This document shows positions 1 through 6,268 of a DNA stretch of 6,306 bases, one piece after another. The notes beneath the pieces were generated by a model that did no database searches, was not told the origin of the DNA, and saw only the letters and a program-made list of their open reading frames with translations. The stretch is from contig SKTJ01000181.1 in the NCBI GenBank assembly GCA_007122565.1, positions 1 through 6,306 on the forward strand, read 5' to 3'. A program made the position numbers and the translations under genes. Position 1 is the stretch's first letter. Every line of letters starts with the position of its first letter. This DNA comes from Syntrophomonadaceae bacterium (GTDB taxonomy: Bacteria > Bacillota > Dethiobacteria > DTU022 > UBA8154).

Positions 1-713
1 ATAACCATGAATCCACCAGGCTTAAGGGATGCGGAGAAACGTTGCAGCAAAAAATGCTGCGTCTCCGGTTTAAAGTAAATGAAAACATTGCGGCAGAGAA
101 TCATATGACATCCGGAAACAGGATCGTCCGTAAGCAGATTATGGCGACGAAACTTCACTGCTTGACAAATTTCAGGCTTTACATAGAACAAGTCACTCTC
201 CTGTAGAAAATATTTGTTCACTACATCGGGGAGCGTCTTGCCTAACTGTTTCTGGTTATAACAACCTTTTTGGGCAATCAACAAAGCCTTGTCATCCACA
301 TCTGTAGCGTGTATTTCCAGGCGCGACAGGACCCGTAAACGATCCATAATAATAGCTATTGTGTACGGTTCGGCCCCAATCGAGCACCCCGCACTCCAAA
401 TCACCAGCCTGCCCGGGAAATATTTAATTAATTCTGGAAAAATCTCTGCCACAAGATGGTTATAGACTTTCTCATCGCGGAAGAACTCAGAAGTATTAAT
501 GGTAAGATAATTCATAAAACGTTCCAGTGCCGAAGGTGCGGCAGCCAGATACGCATAGAATTCTTTAAAACCACGTTTCTCTTCTCTTTGGATTAACTGA
601 CGGATACGCCTTTCCATCTGCTTGTCCTTATAGAGGTTTAAATCCAGCCCTGTGTGATGAAAAAAAGCGTTTTTAAAATCGCTGTAATCCCATTCACTTT
701 TCAATACCAACAC
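1..713 (-). CDS. cheR: Chemotaxis receptor methyltransferase CheR (3' end cut by window edge)
   Basis: CheR uses S-adenosylmethionine (SAM) to methylate glutamates in the cytoplasmic part of chemoreceptors, opposing CheB during adaptation. The frame stays open from 713 to the left edge, giving 237 residues; compared with usual family length only about 20-40 C-terminal residues should be missing. An N-terminal helical region (about 1-70) is followed by the conserved NTSEFFRD segment (73-80, Arg79). The SAM-binding loop WSAGCSIGAEPYTIA lies at 106-120, the acidic ATD motif at 136-138, the beta-subdomain around 150-185, and HNLL plus CRNVFIYF at 191-194 and 207-214. The loop departs from the usual S-T-G-E-E-P-Y by Thr to Ile and first Glu to Ala. 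The GTG start at 713 is chosen because AAGGAG at 721-726 lies 7 bases upstream; TTG at 710 is an alternative. That ribosome-binding site overlaps the cheB stop codon, so the two genes are probably translationally coupled. Family assignment is very secure. Confidence 0.95.
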   Translation of the reverse strand, partial: MLVLKSEWDYSDFKNAFFHHTGLDLNLYKDKQMERRIRQLIQREEKRGFKEFYAYLAAAPSALERFMNYLTINTSEFFRDEKVYNHLVAEIFPELIKYFPGRLVIWSAGCSIGAEPYTIAIIMDRLRVLSRLEIHATDVDDKALLIAQKGCYNQKQLGKTLPDVVNKYFLQESDLFYVKPEICQAVKFRRHNLLTDDPVSGCHMILCRNVFIYFKPETQHFLLQRFSASLKPGGFMV

Positions 714-720
714 TTCATCT

Positions 721-726
721 CTCCTT
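721..726 (-). promoter_or_regulatory. cheR ribosome-binding site overlapping the cheB stop codon
   Basis: AAGGAG on the minus strand shares two bases with the TAA stop of cheB (725-727). It sits 7 bases before the GTG at 713. It decides the cheR start, since the only nearby ATG (718-716) opens a frame that closes after five codons. The overlap suggests that ribosomes finishing cheB restart on cheR. Confidence 0.8.
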
Positions 727-1801
727 AACTGTGCAGTAACCGGGTAATGCTCATGCCGATTTGTTCCAGAGGAACCACCATATCAACCTTTTCGTTTTTA
801 ATCACAGTTTGGGGCATACTATCGATCACAGCCGAGGCTGGATCCTGAACGATGATACGGCCCCCTTTCTCCTTAATCCGGGACATACCAGCCGCTCCGT
901 CGCGCCCCATCCCGGTGAGAATCACTCCTATTACAACTTTACCAAACTGCTCTGCCAGAGCATCCATCATCACATCCACAGAAGGACGCACATACTGTAC
1001 CGGCGGAGCACTGCTAAGCATCGTATTCCCCGTTTTATTCACCACCAGATGGTACCCCCCCGGTGCCACATACGCCTCCCCCTCCCTGATCCTCTCGCCC
1101 CCCTTCGCCTCCTTAACCTGTAATCCGGAGATGCGATCCAGACGCTGGGAGAGAGATTCGGTAAAACCGACAGGCATATGCTGAGTAATAAAAAAAGCAG
1201 CCGGTAACCACTCCGGCAAATGCCGGAAGACCACATCGAGGGCACGGGGACCTCCAGTGGACGCACCAATAGCCACAATATTTCGCGGGGAAGAGCTAAT
1301 CTCCCCCATATCCTGTACCATCACCGGTTGAGGCAAAGGGGCAGGAGCATGTAGTTTGCGCTCGCTTGTTCCGTAATAATCAAGGCGGGCACGGGCCGCT
1401 GTCTTGATTTTTTGCGGCAGCTCAATCTTAATACCGGCGGCACTCTCCCCTTTTAAGATGGCCGGTTTGGTAACAAAATCCACTGCGCCACCGCTTAGCG
1501 CTTCAATTGTGATTTCGCTGCCTTCCCGTGTAAGGCTGCTTACCATCACCACAGGAATTGGATGTTCCTGCATCAGCTGTCTTAATGTCTCCAGCCCATT
1601 AAGATAGGGCATATCCACATCCATAGTAATAACATCGGGTTGCAGCACTTTGCGCTTCTTCAGAGCATCATACCCGTCCCGGGCCGTTCCCACCAGTTCC
1701 AGTTCTTTGTCACCGCGGATAATATCTCCGATAAACTTACGCATGAACGCCGAATCGTCTACAACCATTACCCTGAGCGTTTGCCGCACTTTAAACATCA
1801 T
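725..1801 (-). CDS. cheB: Chemotaxis response regulator protein-glutamate methylesterase CheB
   Basis: CheB removes methyl groups from receptor glutamates (and can deamidate glutamines) once phosphorylated by CheA, resetting receptor sensitivity. The 358-residue product has the standard two-domain build. A receiver domain (about 9-125) carries acidic residues Asp15/Asp16, phospho-acceptor Asp61, Ser88 and Lys112. A linker spans about 126-172. The methylesterase domain (173-357) has catalytic Ser181 in GASTGG, His208 in TQHMP and Asp301 in LTGMGRDG, so the triad is complete. The length is normal for the family. The start is uncertain: tandem ATGs at 1801 and 1798 follow AAGGAG (1803-1808) by only 1 and 4 bases, while GTG at 1789 lies 13 bases away. 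The second ATG is the best compromise, and the difference is one residue. A 160-base gap with a candidate promoter separates it from cheD; cheR follows directly. Confidence 0.97.
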   Translation of the reverse strand: MMFKVRQTLRVMVVDDSAFMRKFIGDIIRGDKELELVGTARDGYDALKKRKVLQPDVITMDVDMPYLNGLETLRQLMQEHPIPVVMVSSLTREGSEITIEALSGGAVDFVTKPAILKGESAAGIKIELPQKIKTAARARLDYYGTSERKLHAPAPLPQPVMVQDMGEISSSPRNIVAIGASTGGPRALDVVFRHLPEWLPAAFFITQHMPVGFTESLSQRLDRISGLQVKEAKGGERIREGEAYVAPGGYHLVVNKTGNTMLSSAPPVQYVRPSVDVMMDALAEQFGKVVIGVILTGMGRDGAAGMSRIKEKGGRIIVQDPASAVIDSMPQTVIKNEKVDMVVPLEQIGMSITRLLHS

Positions 1802-1802
1802 A

Positions 1803-1808
1803 CTCCTT
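1803..1808 (-). promoter_or_regulatory. cheB ribosome-binding site with short spacing
   Basis: AAGGAG lies just before the tandem ATG codons of cheB. The spacing is 1 base to the first ATG and 4 to the second, both shorter than the usual 5-9. This favours the second ATG (1798-1796) as the working start. Confidence 0.65.
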
Positions 1809-1837
1809 GTATAAACGTTATCGTAAAAGATTGATAG

Positions 1838-1865
1838 ATATTATTTGAAAAATAATCGATGTCAA
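1838..1865 (-). promoter_or_regulatory. Candidate internal vegetative-sigma promoter ahead of cheB-cheR
   Basis: On the minus strand a perfect -35 hexamer TTGACA (1860-1865) is followed after 16 bases by TAATAT (1838-1843), which matches the -10 consensus TATAAT at four of six positions. The surrounding bases are markedly AT-rich compared with the flanking genes. Transcription would begin around 1830, giving a leader of about 30 bases with the cheB ribosome-binding site. This is the only gap in the cluster large enough for a separate promoter, so cheB-cheR may be transcribed partly independently of the genes upstream. The call rests on pattern only. Confidence 0.42.
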
Positions 1866-1961
1866 TTGCAAATATGTGTATTATTATTCTTTCACCGGCA
1901 GCTCATCGGTGTCTCCTGCCTTTTTGACTCTGGCTTCTGACTTTCAGCTTATTAAGTATCT

Positions 1962-2462
1962 TTATAAGACTATTACCCCTTTACCCACTGTGCTAATGGT
2001 AACCCGGCCGCTGTCAACATAAAGACGCATCGTACGGCCATGGCTTCCTCCCAAGTCCTCCCCTACGATAGGGATATTAAGCTGCTCCAAGGCACGGCGC
2101 ACCGCATCTATATTTTTTTCCCCCACACTTATACCCGATTTATTAGAAGAAAAAAGTTGGCTGCCGCCGGCGATCTTGGCCTGTAGACGGGTTCGTTTGC
2201 CCCCTATTTTTTCCATTTCCCCGATCAATATAGGAATGGCCGTATCGGCAAACTTGGCTTTGTTTAACATTCCACTCCTGTTTTGAAACTGCAGGCTCTC
2301 TGAAAGAAGGATATGAGCCAACCCTCCTACCCTGCTACTTTCGTCGTAAAGACCTATCCCCACGCAAGAGCCCAGTCCCACAGTAATAATTACACCGCTT
2401 TCCCGCAGAACAGCAAGGTCGGCAATTTTAACTTTAATAGTATCCATATTCAATGTGGACAT
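1962..2462 (-). CDS. cheD: Chemoreceptor glutamine deamidase CheD
   Basis: CheD hydrolyses specific receptor glutamines to glutamates, creating methylation sites, and in Bacillus and Thermotoga it binds CheC and stimulates its phosphatase activity. The 166-residue product has normal length. The catalytic cysteine is Cys33 in LGSCVGIGLYD, with His50 in GGLAHILL and Thr27 six residues before the cysteine; these spacings match the Cys/His/Thr triad known for Thermotoga CheD. Further family signatures are GEKNIDAVRRAL (about 114-125) and the EDLGGSHGR segment. The ATG at 2462 is preceded by GGTGATC (2467-2473), which overlaps the cheC stop codon; the intergenic gap is 6 bases. A second in-frame ATG at 2447 is possible but lacks a comparable site. 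Adjacency to cheC fits the CheC-CheD partnership. Beyond the stop, the same frame continues in coding-like sequence (see findings). Confidence 0.96.
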   Translation of the reverse strand: MSTLNMDTIKVKIADLAVLRESGVIITVGLGSCVGIGLYDESSRVGGLAHILLSESLQFQNRSGMLNKAKFADTAIPILIGEMEKIGGKRTRLQAKIAGGSQLFSSNKSGISVGEKNIDAVRRALEQLNIPIVGEDLGGSHGRTMRLYVDSGRVTISTVGKGVIVL

Positions 2463-2466
2463 AAAA

Positions 2467-2473
2467 GATCACC
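2467..2473 (-). promoter_or_regulatory. cheD ribosome-binding site embedded in the cheC stop codon
   Basis: GGTGATC matches the distal part of the consensus AAGGAGGTGATC rather than the usual GGAGG core. It contains the TGA stop of cheC (2469-2471) and lies 4 bases before the cheD ATG. Aligned to the full anti-Shine-Dalgarno sequence, this gives a normal effective spacing. Coupled translation of cheC and cheD is likely. Confidence 0.65.
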
Positions 2474-3083
2474 ATAGACCCAACATGCCTAGTAATTTTT
2501 CCATAGATCCTATATCAGGTACGATAAGAATACTGCCCTCAATCTCCATTTGTCTGGTACTCAGGGACGTCTTTAACAGGACGATATTATCTTCAATGGC
2601 ACTGGACTCGGCAAGCACCGTGGAAATAATCGCCCCGGCCATATCCACTGCTACCTCCGGTGGTGATGGCATTAAATTTAGTTCAGTCATGATGGAAATG
2701 GCATTAAGATAGGAGGCGGTGAGGATATTACCCACTTCCATGAGTACCGATATACCCATATCATCAAATTCCCCTGTGGAGCCGGGGACCAGGGAGGCGA
2801 TCAGGTTAGCAGCACTATCAACAGAAAGGACAAAAAGGACCGTAAGATCCACATCTCCATGTGCTTTAATATAGACTCCCACCATGGCCAACTCCTCTGC
2901 CGCCAGCGTATCCGGAACGTCCTGAAGGGGTATGAGGATAGCCTCAGGTACATCCATATCTATCTTTTCTCCGGAGAGCAATGTGGAAAGAGAAGTTACG
3001 GCATTACCGACGCCGATATTGGCTAACTCTTTTAAAACATCCAGCCTGGTGCTGTCTATACTCGAATCATCCAAGGATATCAC
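2469..3083 (-). CDS. cheC: CheY-P phosphatase CheC
   Basis: CheC dephosphorylates CheY-P and, when bound to CheD, forms part of an adaptation feedback loop in Gram-positive and Thermotoga-type systems. The 204-residue product has the pseudo-symmetric family fold with both ExxN active centres intact: Glu19/Asn22 in KELANIGVGNA and Glu116/Asn119 in LMEVGNILTASY. Two sites indicate classical CheC rather than CheX or a degenerate FliY-like relative. The frame opens with GTG at 3083, but upstream of it no clear ribosome-binding site is seen. GGGGTGAT (3079-3086) spans that GTG and lies 4 bases before an in-frame TTG at 3074, mirroring the cheD arrangement, so the true start may be the TTG, giving 201 residues. 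The gap to cheY is 19 bases (28 with the TTG start); cheD follows 6 bases after the stop. Confidence 0.95.
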   Translation of the reverse strand: MISLDDSSIDSTRLDVLKELANIGVGNAVTSLSTLLSGEKIDMDVPEAILIPLQDVPDTLAAEELAMVGVYIKAHGDVDLTVLFVLSVDSAANLIASLVPGSTGEFDDMGISVLMEVGNILTASYLNAISIMTELNLMPSPPEVAVDMAGAIISTVLAESSAIEDNIVLLKTSLSTRQMEIEGSILIVPDIGSMEKLLGMLGLW

Positions 3084-3086
3084 CCC
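3079..3086 (-). promoter_or_regulatory. Probable cheC ribosome-binding site favouring a TTG start at 3074
   Basis: GGGGTGAT resembles the distal part of AAGGAGGTGATC and precedes the TTG at 3074-3072 by 4 bases. It overlaps the GTG at 3083, which would otherwise be the longest-frame start. The same motif and spacing occur before cheD, which supports the TTG. Confidence 0.5.
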
Positions 3087-3102
3087 ATTATCTTTGTTCC
3101 GT

Positions 3103-3468
3103 TTAAGAACCTGTTACCTTATTCAGGGCCTCCACAATACGGTCAGGCTGGAAAGGTTTAACAATAAAATCCTTTGCGCCGGAGTTGAGTGCTTCGATTA
3201 CCAGGGACTTTTGCCCCATGGCACTCACAACAACAATTTTTGCGTCCGGGTTTTTTTCCACGATTAATTTAATCGCGGTAATACCATCCATGTTGGGCAT
3301 GGTGATATCCATGGTCACCAGATCCGGTTTAAACTGCTCGTACCTCTCCACAGCCTGCTGCCCATCTTCCGCTTCACCTGCTATTTCATACCCGTTCTTT
3401 TCCAGAACATTACGCAGGGTCATGCGCATGAATGCGGTATCATCAGTGATGAGTACTTTTTTTCCCAA
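3103..3468 (-). CDS. cheY: Chemotaxis response regulator CheY
   Basis: CheY is a single-domain receiver that takes phosphate from CheA and binds the flagellar switch to set rotation. With the TTG start it has 121 residues, normal for the family. Key residues are Asp9/Asp10 (metal binding), phospho-acceptor Asp54 in VTMDITMP, Ser82, the aromatic switch position Phe101, and Lys104 in VKPF. No output domain follows. The frame is open further upstream to an ATG at 3504, but the added residues would precede the receiver fold and are encoded inside cheA. TTG at 3468 gives the typical M-G-K-K-V-L-I-T-D-D beginning and has GGGAGG (3476-3481) 7 bases upstream. The gene therefore overlaps the end of cheA by 26 bases. 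Its place next to cheA and cheC, which add and remove its phosphate, supports its role as the main motor-directed CheY. Confidence 0.95.
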   Translation of the reverse strand: MGKKVLITDDTAFMRMTLRNVLEKNGYEIAGEAEDGQQAVERYEQFKPDLVTMDITMPNMDGITAIKLIVEKNPDAKIVVVSAMGQKSLVIEALNSGAKDFIVKPFQPDRIVEALNKVTGS

Positions 3469-5647
3469 TACTAACCCTCCCATCTTCAAGCAAAGTGGCC
3501 ACATCCAGAATCAGCGTTACCCGACCGTCACCCAACACTGTAGCCCCGGCAATTCCCCTGATATTATTAATGAAGCTACTAAGAGATTTGATTACAATCT
3601 CCTGCTGGCCCAGCAGATCATCAACGATAAGACCGGCTTTTTTATTACCGGCTCTCACCACCACCACCGGGTAAACCTCCTGCTGCTCAAATGTTCCCAT
3701 GCCCAATCTCTCGTTTAAGCTATTTAAGGGTAGAACCTCCTCACGCAGAGTGATCACTCTGTCCTGATTGACCGTCCTGATTTCATGGGGTTCCACATAG
3801 ATATTTTCGCGAATGGCTTCAATGGGAATAGCGTAGATCTCATTACCCGCCTTCACCATGAGCGCCCGGATTATGGCTAAGGTTAGAGGTAGTCTCATTA
3901 CAAAATGGGAGCCACTGCCTTTTTCGCTTTTTAGTTCCACCGTGCCATTTAGGGCCTCTACCGCCGTCTTTACCACATCCATCCCCACGCCCCGACCGGA
4001 GATATCGGTAACTGTCTGGGAAGTGCTGAACCCGCTGTGGAAAATTAGGTTGACCACCGTTGATGCGTCCATCATTTCCAGCTCTGCTTTGCTTACGATA
4101 CCCTTTTCCAGGGCTTTCTGCCTGATAAGCTCCGGGTCAATACCCTTACCGTCATCGGAAACACTGACCACGACATGACTTCCCTCATGATGTGCCTCCA
4201 GAACAATGCAGCCGGCAGGACTCTTGCCTTTTCTGATTCGCTCTTCCGGCATTTCAATGCCGTGGTCCACCGCATTACGGAGCAGGTGTACAAGCGGATC
4301 GCCTACCTGATTAACAATAGTCCGGTCCAGTTCTGTTTCCTCACCGGAAATAACCAACTCCACATCCTTGTTTTTATCAATAGCAAGATCCCGCACCATG
4401 CGGGGGAAACGATCAAAAACCTGCTTGATCGGGACCATACGCAGCGTCATCACTGCGCTTTGCAGATCCGTGGTTATTCGCTCCAGTTGTTCAAGCGAAC
4501 CCTCCAATAATTCATCATCCAACCTTTTCCCCAACTCCAATACACGGGTGCGATTGATAATCAACTCACCCACCAGATTAACCAGTGTGTCAAGCTTAGC
4601 CGTTTCTACCCGCACCGTCTTCTCCAAAACGCGCGTTGACACAGTTCCCTCCACTTTATTTGCCTGCGGGATTGCTACCCCGTTATCCATACTTGCGGCT
4701 GGATGCGGTTGTTCCCATATCTGTGCATTCAAATCATGCGGTGCTTCGGGAAGAGGGGCCTCTTCAGGCTGTGCAACAACGGCTGCCGCGGCGGCAAGCT
4801 CCGACTGCGGTTCCAATTCCAACTCCAGCGAGGTAACCTGCACTTTCTCAATTTCAGCAATCCCCTCAATGGAGCGGCGCAATTCTTCCTGCTCAGGCCG
4901 ACCCACAACAACTAACCTAAAGTCCTGTTCAAACTGGCCTTCCTCCAATTCGGGCATGGGGGGCAATGTTTTAATAATATCACCCTGCTCCTCCACTGCT
5001 TTACACACCATATACGCCCGCACTGATTTTAAGAGGGAACCCTCCTGCAACCAGACATGAATCAGGATAATAGATTCTCCTTTGACGATGGCATCTTTGA
5101 GCATTTCTTTTTCATATTCGTTAAAGGTTGTATCAACATCGATAGGTTCGCAAAGTTGTGGATCCTGCCCTTTTTGGTACGGATCCGGGGATTTATCTTT
5201 AACCGCACCATCATTTTGCTCAACCGGAGGGGGCTGTAAAGGGGGCTTGCTGTTTATCCTTTCGCTTTTCTGCGCACGGTCCAGCCAGGCCAGGATTTTT
5301 TGCTCTAACTCTGCCACGCTCTCCCCGTATTCTGCCTGACTATCCAGGTTGTCCACCAGTAAATAAACCAAGTCTACCGCTTCAAAAAGCAAGCTGACCA
5401 TCTCAGTCTCAACCCCGATCTGGCCACCCCGTAAGGAGTCAAGCAGCGTTTCCACTTTATGCGTTAAACCGGAGATGAGCTCGTAACCCATGGTGCCGGC
5501 CATCCCCTTAAGGCTGTGTGCAGAGCGGAATATCTCTGTAAGATGCTCCATAGCACTTGGATCCTTTTCCATGTCGAGCAAACGGTCCGTCATGCTCTGC
5601 AAGTATTCCCGGGCCTCTGCCAGGAAGAGGTCCCTGTATTCCTCCAT
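3443..5647 (-). CDS. cheA: Chemotaxis histidine kinase CheA
   Basis: CheA autophosphorylates under control of receptors and CheW, then passes phosphate to CheY and CheB. The 734-residue product shows all five domains. P1 phosphotransfer (about 1-105) has phospho-accepting His44 in SAHSLKG. A Pro-rich linker (about 132-165) follows. The P2-like regulator-docking domain spans about 173-276 and is followed by an Ala/Pro-rich linker (about 280-335). P3 dimerisation (about 340-400) starts with RVETAKLDTLVNLVGEL. The P4 ATP-binding kinase domain (about 405-590) has the N box HLLRNAVDHG (454-463), the G1 box DDGKG (498-502), FSTS (540-543) and the G2 box GRGVGMD (551-557). P5, the CheW-like regulatory domain, runs from about 592 to 725. 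AAGGAG (5656-5661) lies 8 bases before the ATG. The end overlaps cheY by 26 bases, and the gap to cheW is 41 bases. Length and motifs are typical; no defect is seen. Confidence 0.98.
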   Translation of the reverse strand: MEEYRDLFLAEAREYLQSMTDRLLDMEKDPSAMEHLTEIFRSAHSLKGMAGTMGYELISGLTHKVETLLDSLRGGQIGVETEMVSLLFEAVDLVYLLVDNLDSQAEYGESVAELEQKILAWLDRAQKSERINSKPPLQPPPVEQNDGAVKDKSPDPYQKGQDPQLCEPIDVDTTFNEYEKEMLKDAIVKGESIILIHVWLQEGSLLKSVRAYMVCKAVEEQGDIIKTLPPMPELEEGQFEQDFRLVVVGRPEQEELRRSIEGIAEIEKVQVTSLELELEPQSELAAAAAVVAQPEEAPLPEAPHDLNAQIWEQPHPAASMDNGVAIPQANKVEGTVSTRVLEKTVRVETAKLDTLVNLVGELIINRTRVLELGKRLDDELLEGSLEQLERITTDLQSAVMTLRMVPIKQVFDRFPRMVRDLAIDKNKDVELVISGEETELDRTIVNQVGDPLVHLLRNAVDHGIEMPEERIRKGKSPAGCIVLEAHHEGSHVVVSVSDDGKGIDPELIRQKALEKGIVSKAELEMMDASTVVNLIFHSGFSTSQTVTDISGRGVGMDVVKTAVEALNGTVELKSEKGSGSHFVMRLPLTLAIIRALMVKAGNEIYAIPIEAIRENIYVEPHEIRTVNQDRVITLREEVLPLNSLNERLGMGTFEQQEVYPVVVVRAGNKKAGLIVDDLLGQQEIVIKSLSSFINNIRGIAGATVLGDGRVTLILDVATLLEDGRVSIGKKSTHH
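3476..3481 (-). promoter_or_regulatory. cheY ribosome-binding site inside cheA
   Basis: GGGAGG lies within the final cheA codons, 7 bases before the TTG at 3468. It is the reason for choosing this start over the longer frame beginning at 3504. Confidence 0.7.
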
Positions 5648-5655
5648 ATCCCCTT

Positions 5656-5661
5656 CTCCTT
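5656..5661 (-). promoter_or_regulatory. cheA ribosome-binding site
   Basis: AAGGAG (within GAAAGGAG) sits 8 bases before the cheA ATG in the 41-base cheW-cheA gap. It is near-ideal in sequence and spacing. No terminator is visible in this gap, consistent with read-through from cheW. Confidence 0.75.
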
Positions 5662-5688
5662 TCCATAGCAGACTTGCTGCTTAAGCAA

Positions 5689-6180
5689 TTACTGCTTAAC
5701 CTTATCGTTTAGCGTAATCTCATCCAGGGCAATTATTTCTTCTGTTGAGAGTATTTTCTCCAATTCGAGGATGATCAGCAGGCGATTATCTATCTTGCCC
5801 ACCCCTTTGATCAGGTCGGTGCGGGTGCCGGCGATCCGTGTGGGTGGGGCCTGGATGGCTGTGGAAGAGAAACGTAGCACTTCTGTTACGGAATCGACAA
5901 TCAGTCCCACATCGTTACCCTTTATCTCCACAATGATAATGCGAGTCTGTTTATTTCTCTGTTCCTCAGATAATTCAAATCGCTTCCGCAAGTCCACAAC
6001 GGGGATAACCTCCCCACGCAGATTAATCACGCCCTCAATATATTGAGCCGATTGGGGAAGGGGGGTAACCTGTGTCATCTTCAAGACTTCCCGCACCTGC
6101 TTTATATCTACGGCAAACTCTTCTTTTTCCAATTTAAATGCCACCATCTGCACTTCTGCGGCTATATTTTTTTCCGTCAT
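5689..6180 (-). CDS. cheW: Chemotaxis coupling protein CheW
   Basis: CheW is the adaptor that links chemoreceptor tips to the P5 domain of CheA in the signalling array. The 163-residue product is one CheW domain with the hallmark GVINLRGEVIPVVDLRKRF segment (50-68). This includes Arg55, which corresponds to the conserved arginine of the NLRG motif, and a later VGLIVDSVTEVL segment. There is no receiver domain, which excludes CheV. A short acidic C-terminal extension (about 143-163) follows the fold. The ATG at 6180 is preceded by AAAGAGGTGA (6187-6196) with 6-base spacing, a good Firmicute-style ribosome-binding site. It is the first supportable gene of the cluster and has a candidate promoter upstream at 6240-6268; cheA follows after 41 bases. 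Confidence 0.97.
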   Translation of the reverse strand: MTEKNIAAEVQMVAFKLEKEEFAVDIKQVREVLKMTQVTPLPQSAQYIEGVINLRGEVIPVVDLRKRFELSEEQRNKQTRIIIVEIKGNDVGLIVDSVTEVLRFSSTAIQAPPTRIAGTRTDLIKGVGKIDNRLLIILELEKILSTEEIIALDEITLNDKVKQ

Positions 6181-6186
6181 CGTAAG

Positions 6187-6196
6187 TCACCTCTTT
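6187..6196 (-). promoter_or_regulatory. cheW ribosome-binding site
   Basis: AAAGAGGTGA matches AAAGGAGGTGA except for one missing G and lies 6 bases before the cheW ATG at 6180. It supports that start. Confidence 0.7.
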
Positions 6197-6239
6197 ATTT
6201 ACTGTTTTTATAACTGTTCAGGTGTATACCCCGGAGTGC

Positions 6240-6268
6240 AGGATACCTGTTCGAAACCGCAGTCTCAA
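6240..6268 (-). promoter_or_regulatory. Candidate vegetative-sigma promoter for the che cluster
   Basis: On the minus strand TTGAGA (6263-6268; five of six matches to TTGACA) is followed after exactly 17 bases by TATCCT (6240-6245; four of six matches to TATAAT). Transcription would start near 6233, giving a leader of about 50 bases before cheW. No motility-sigma (TAAA-N15-GCCGATAA) pattern is visible in the available 126 bases. Because the window ends soon after, a stronger promoter further upstream, or read-through from an earlier gene, cannot be excluded. Confidence 0.38.

Noticed and set aside
1818..1825. TACGATAA on the minus strand as a possible motility-sigma -10 element for cheB
   Set aside because: It matches GCCGATAA at six of eight positions, but there is no TAAA at the required distance upstream. 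The implied start would also fall almost on the cheB ribosome-binding site.
1884..1924. Pseudoknot or tiny leader peptide (ATG-AGC-TGC-CGG-TGA after AGGAG) in the cheD-cheB gap
   Set aside because: The crossing stems have loops too short to span the helices, so a pseudoknot is sterically unlikely. A four-residue frame with an AGGAG nearby is weak evidence of translation.
3185..3718. Plus-strand open frame of 177 codons opposite cheY and the end of cheA
   Set aside because: It spans the antisense of two confirmed genes, has no recognisable domain and no clear ribosome-binding site.
4368..5060. Plus-strand open frame of 230 codons opposite cheA
   Set aside because: Its translation is Ser/Thr/Arg-rich without any family motif, and it lies wholly opposite the well-supported P2-P3 coding region of cheA. 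It is a by-product of cheA codon usage.
6208..6254. CAGGT...ACCTG inverted repeat upstream of cheW as an operator or riboswitch
   Set aside because: Only five outer pairs form and the interior does not pair. No known riboswitch core, such as the c-di-GMP type, can be recognised.
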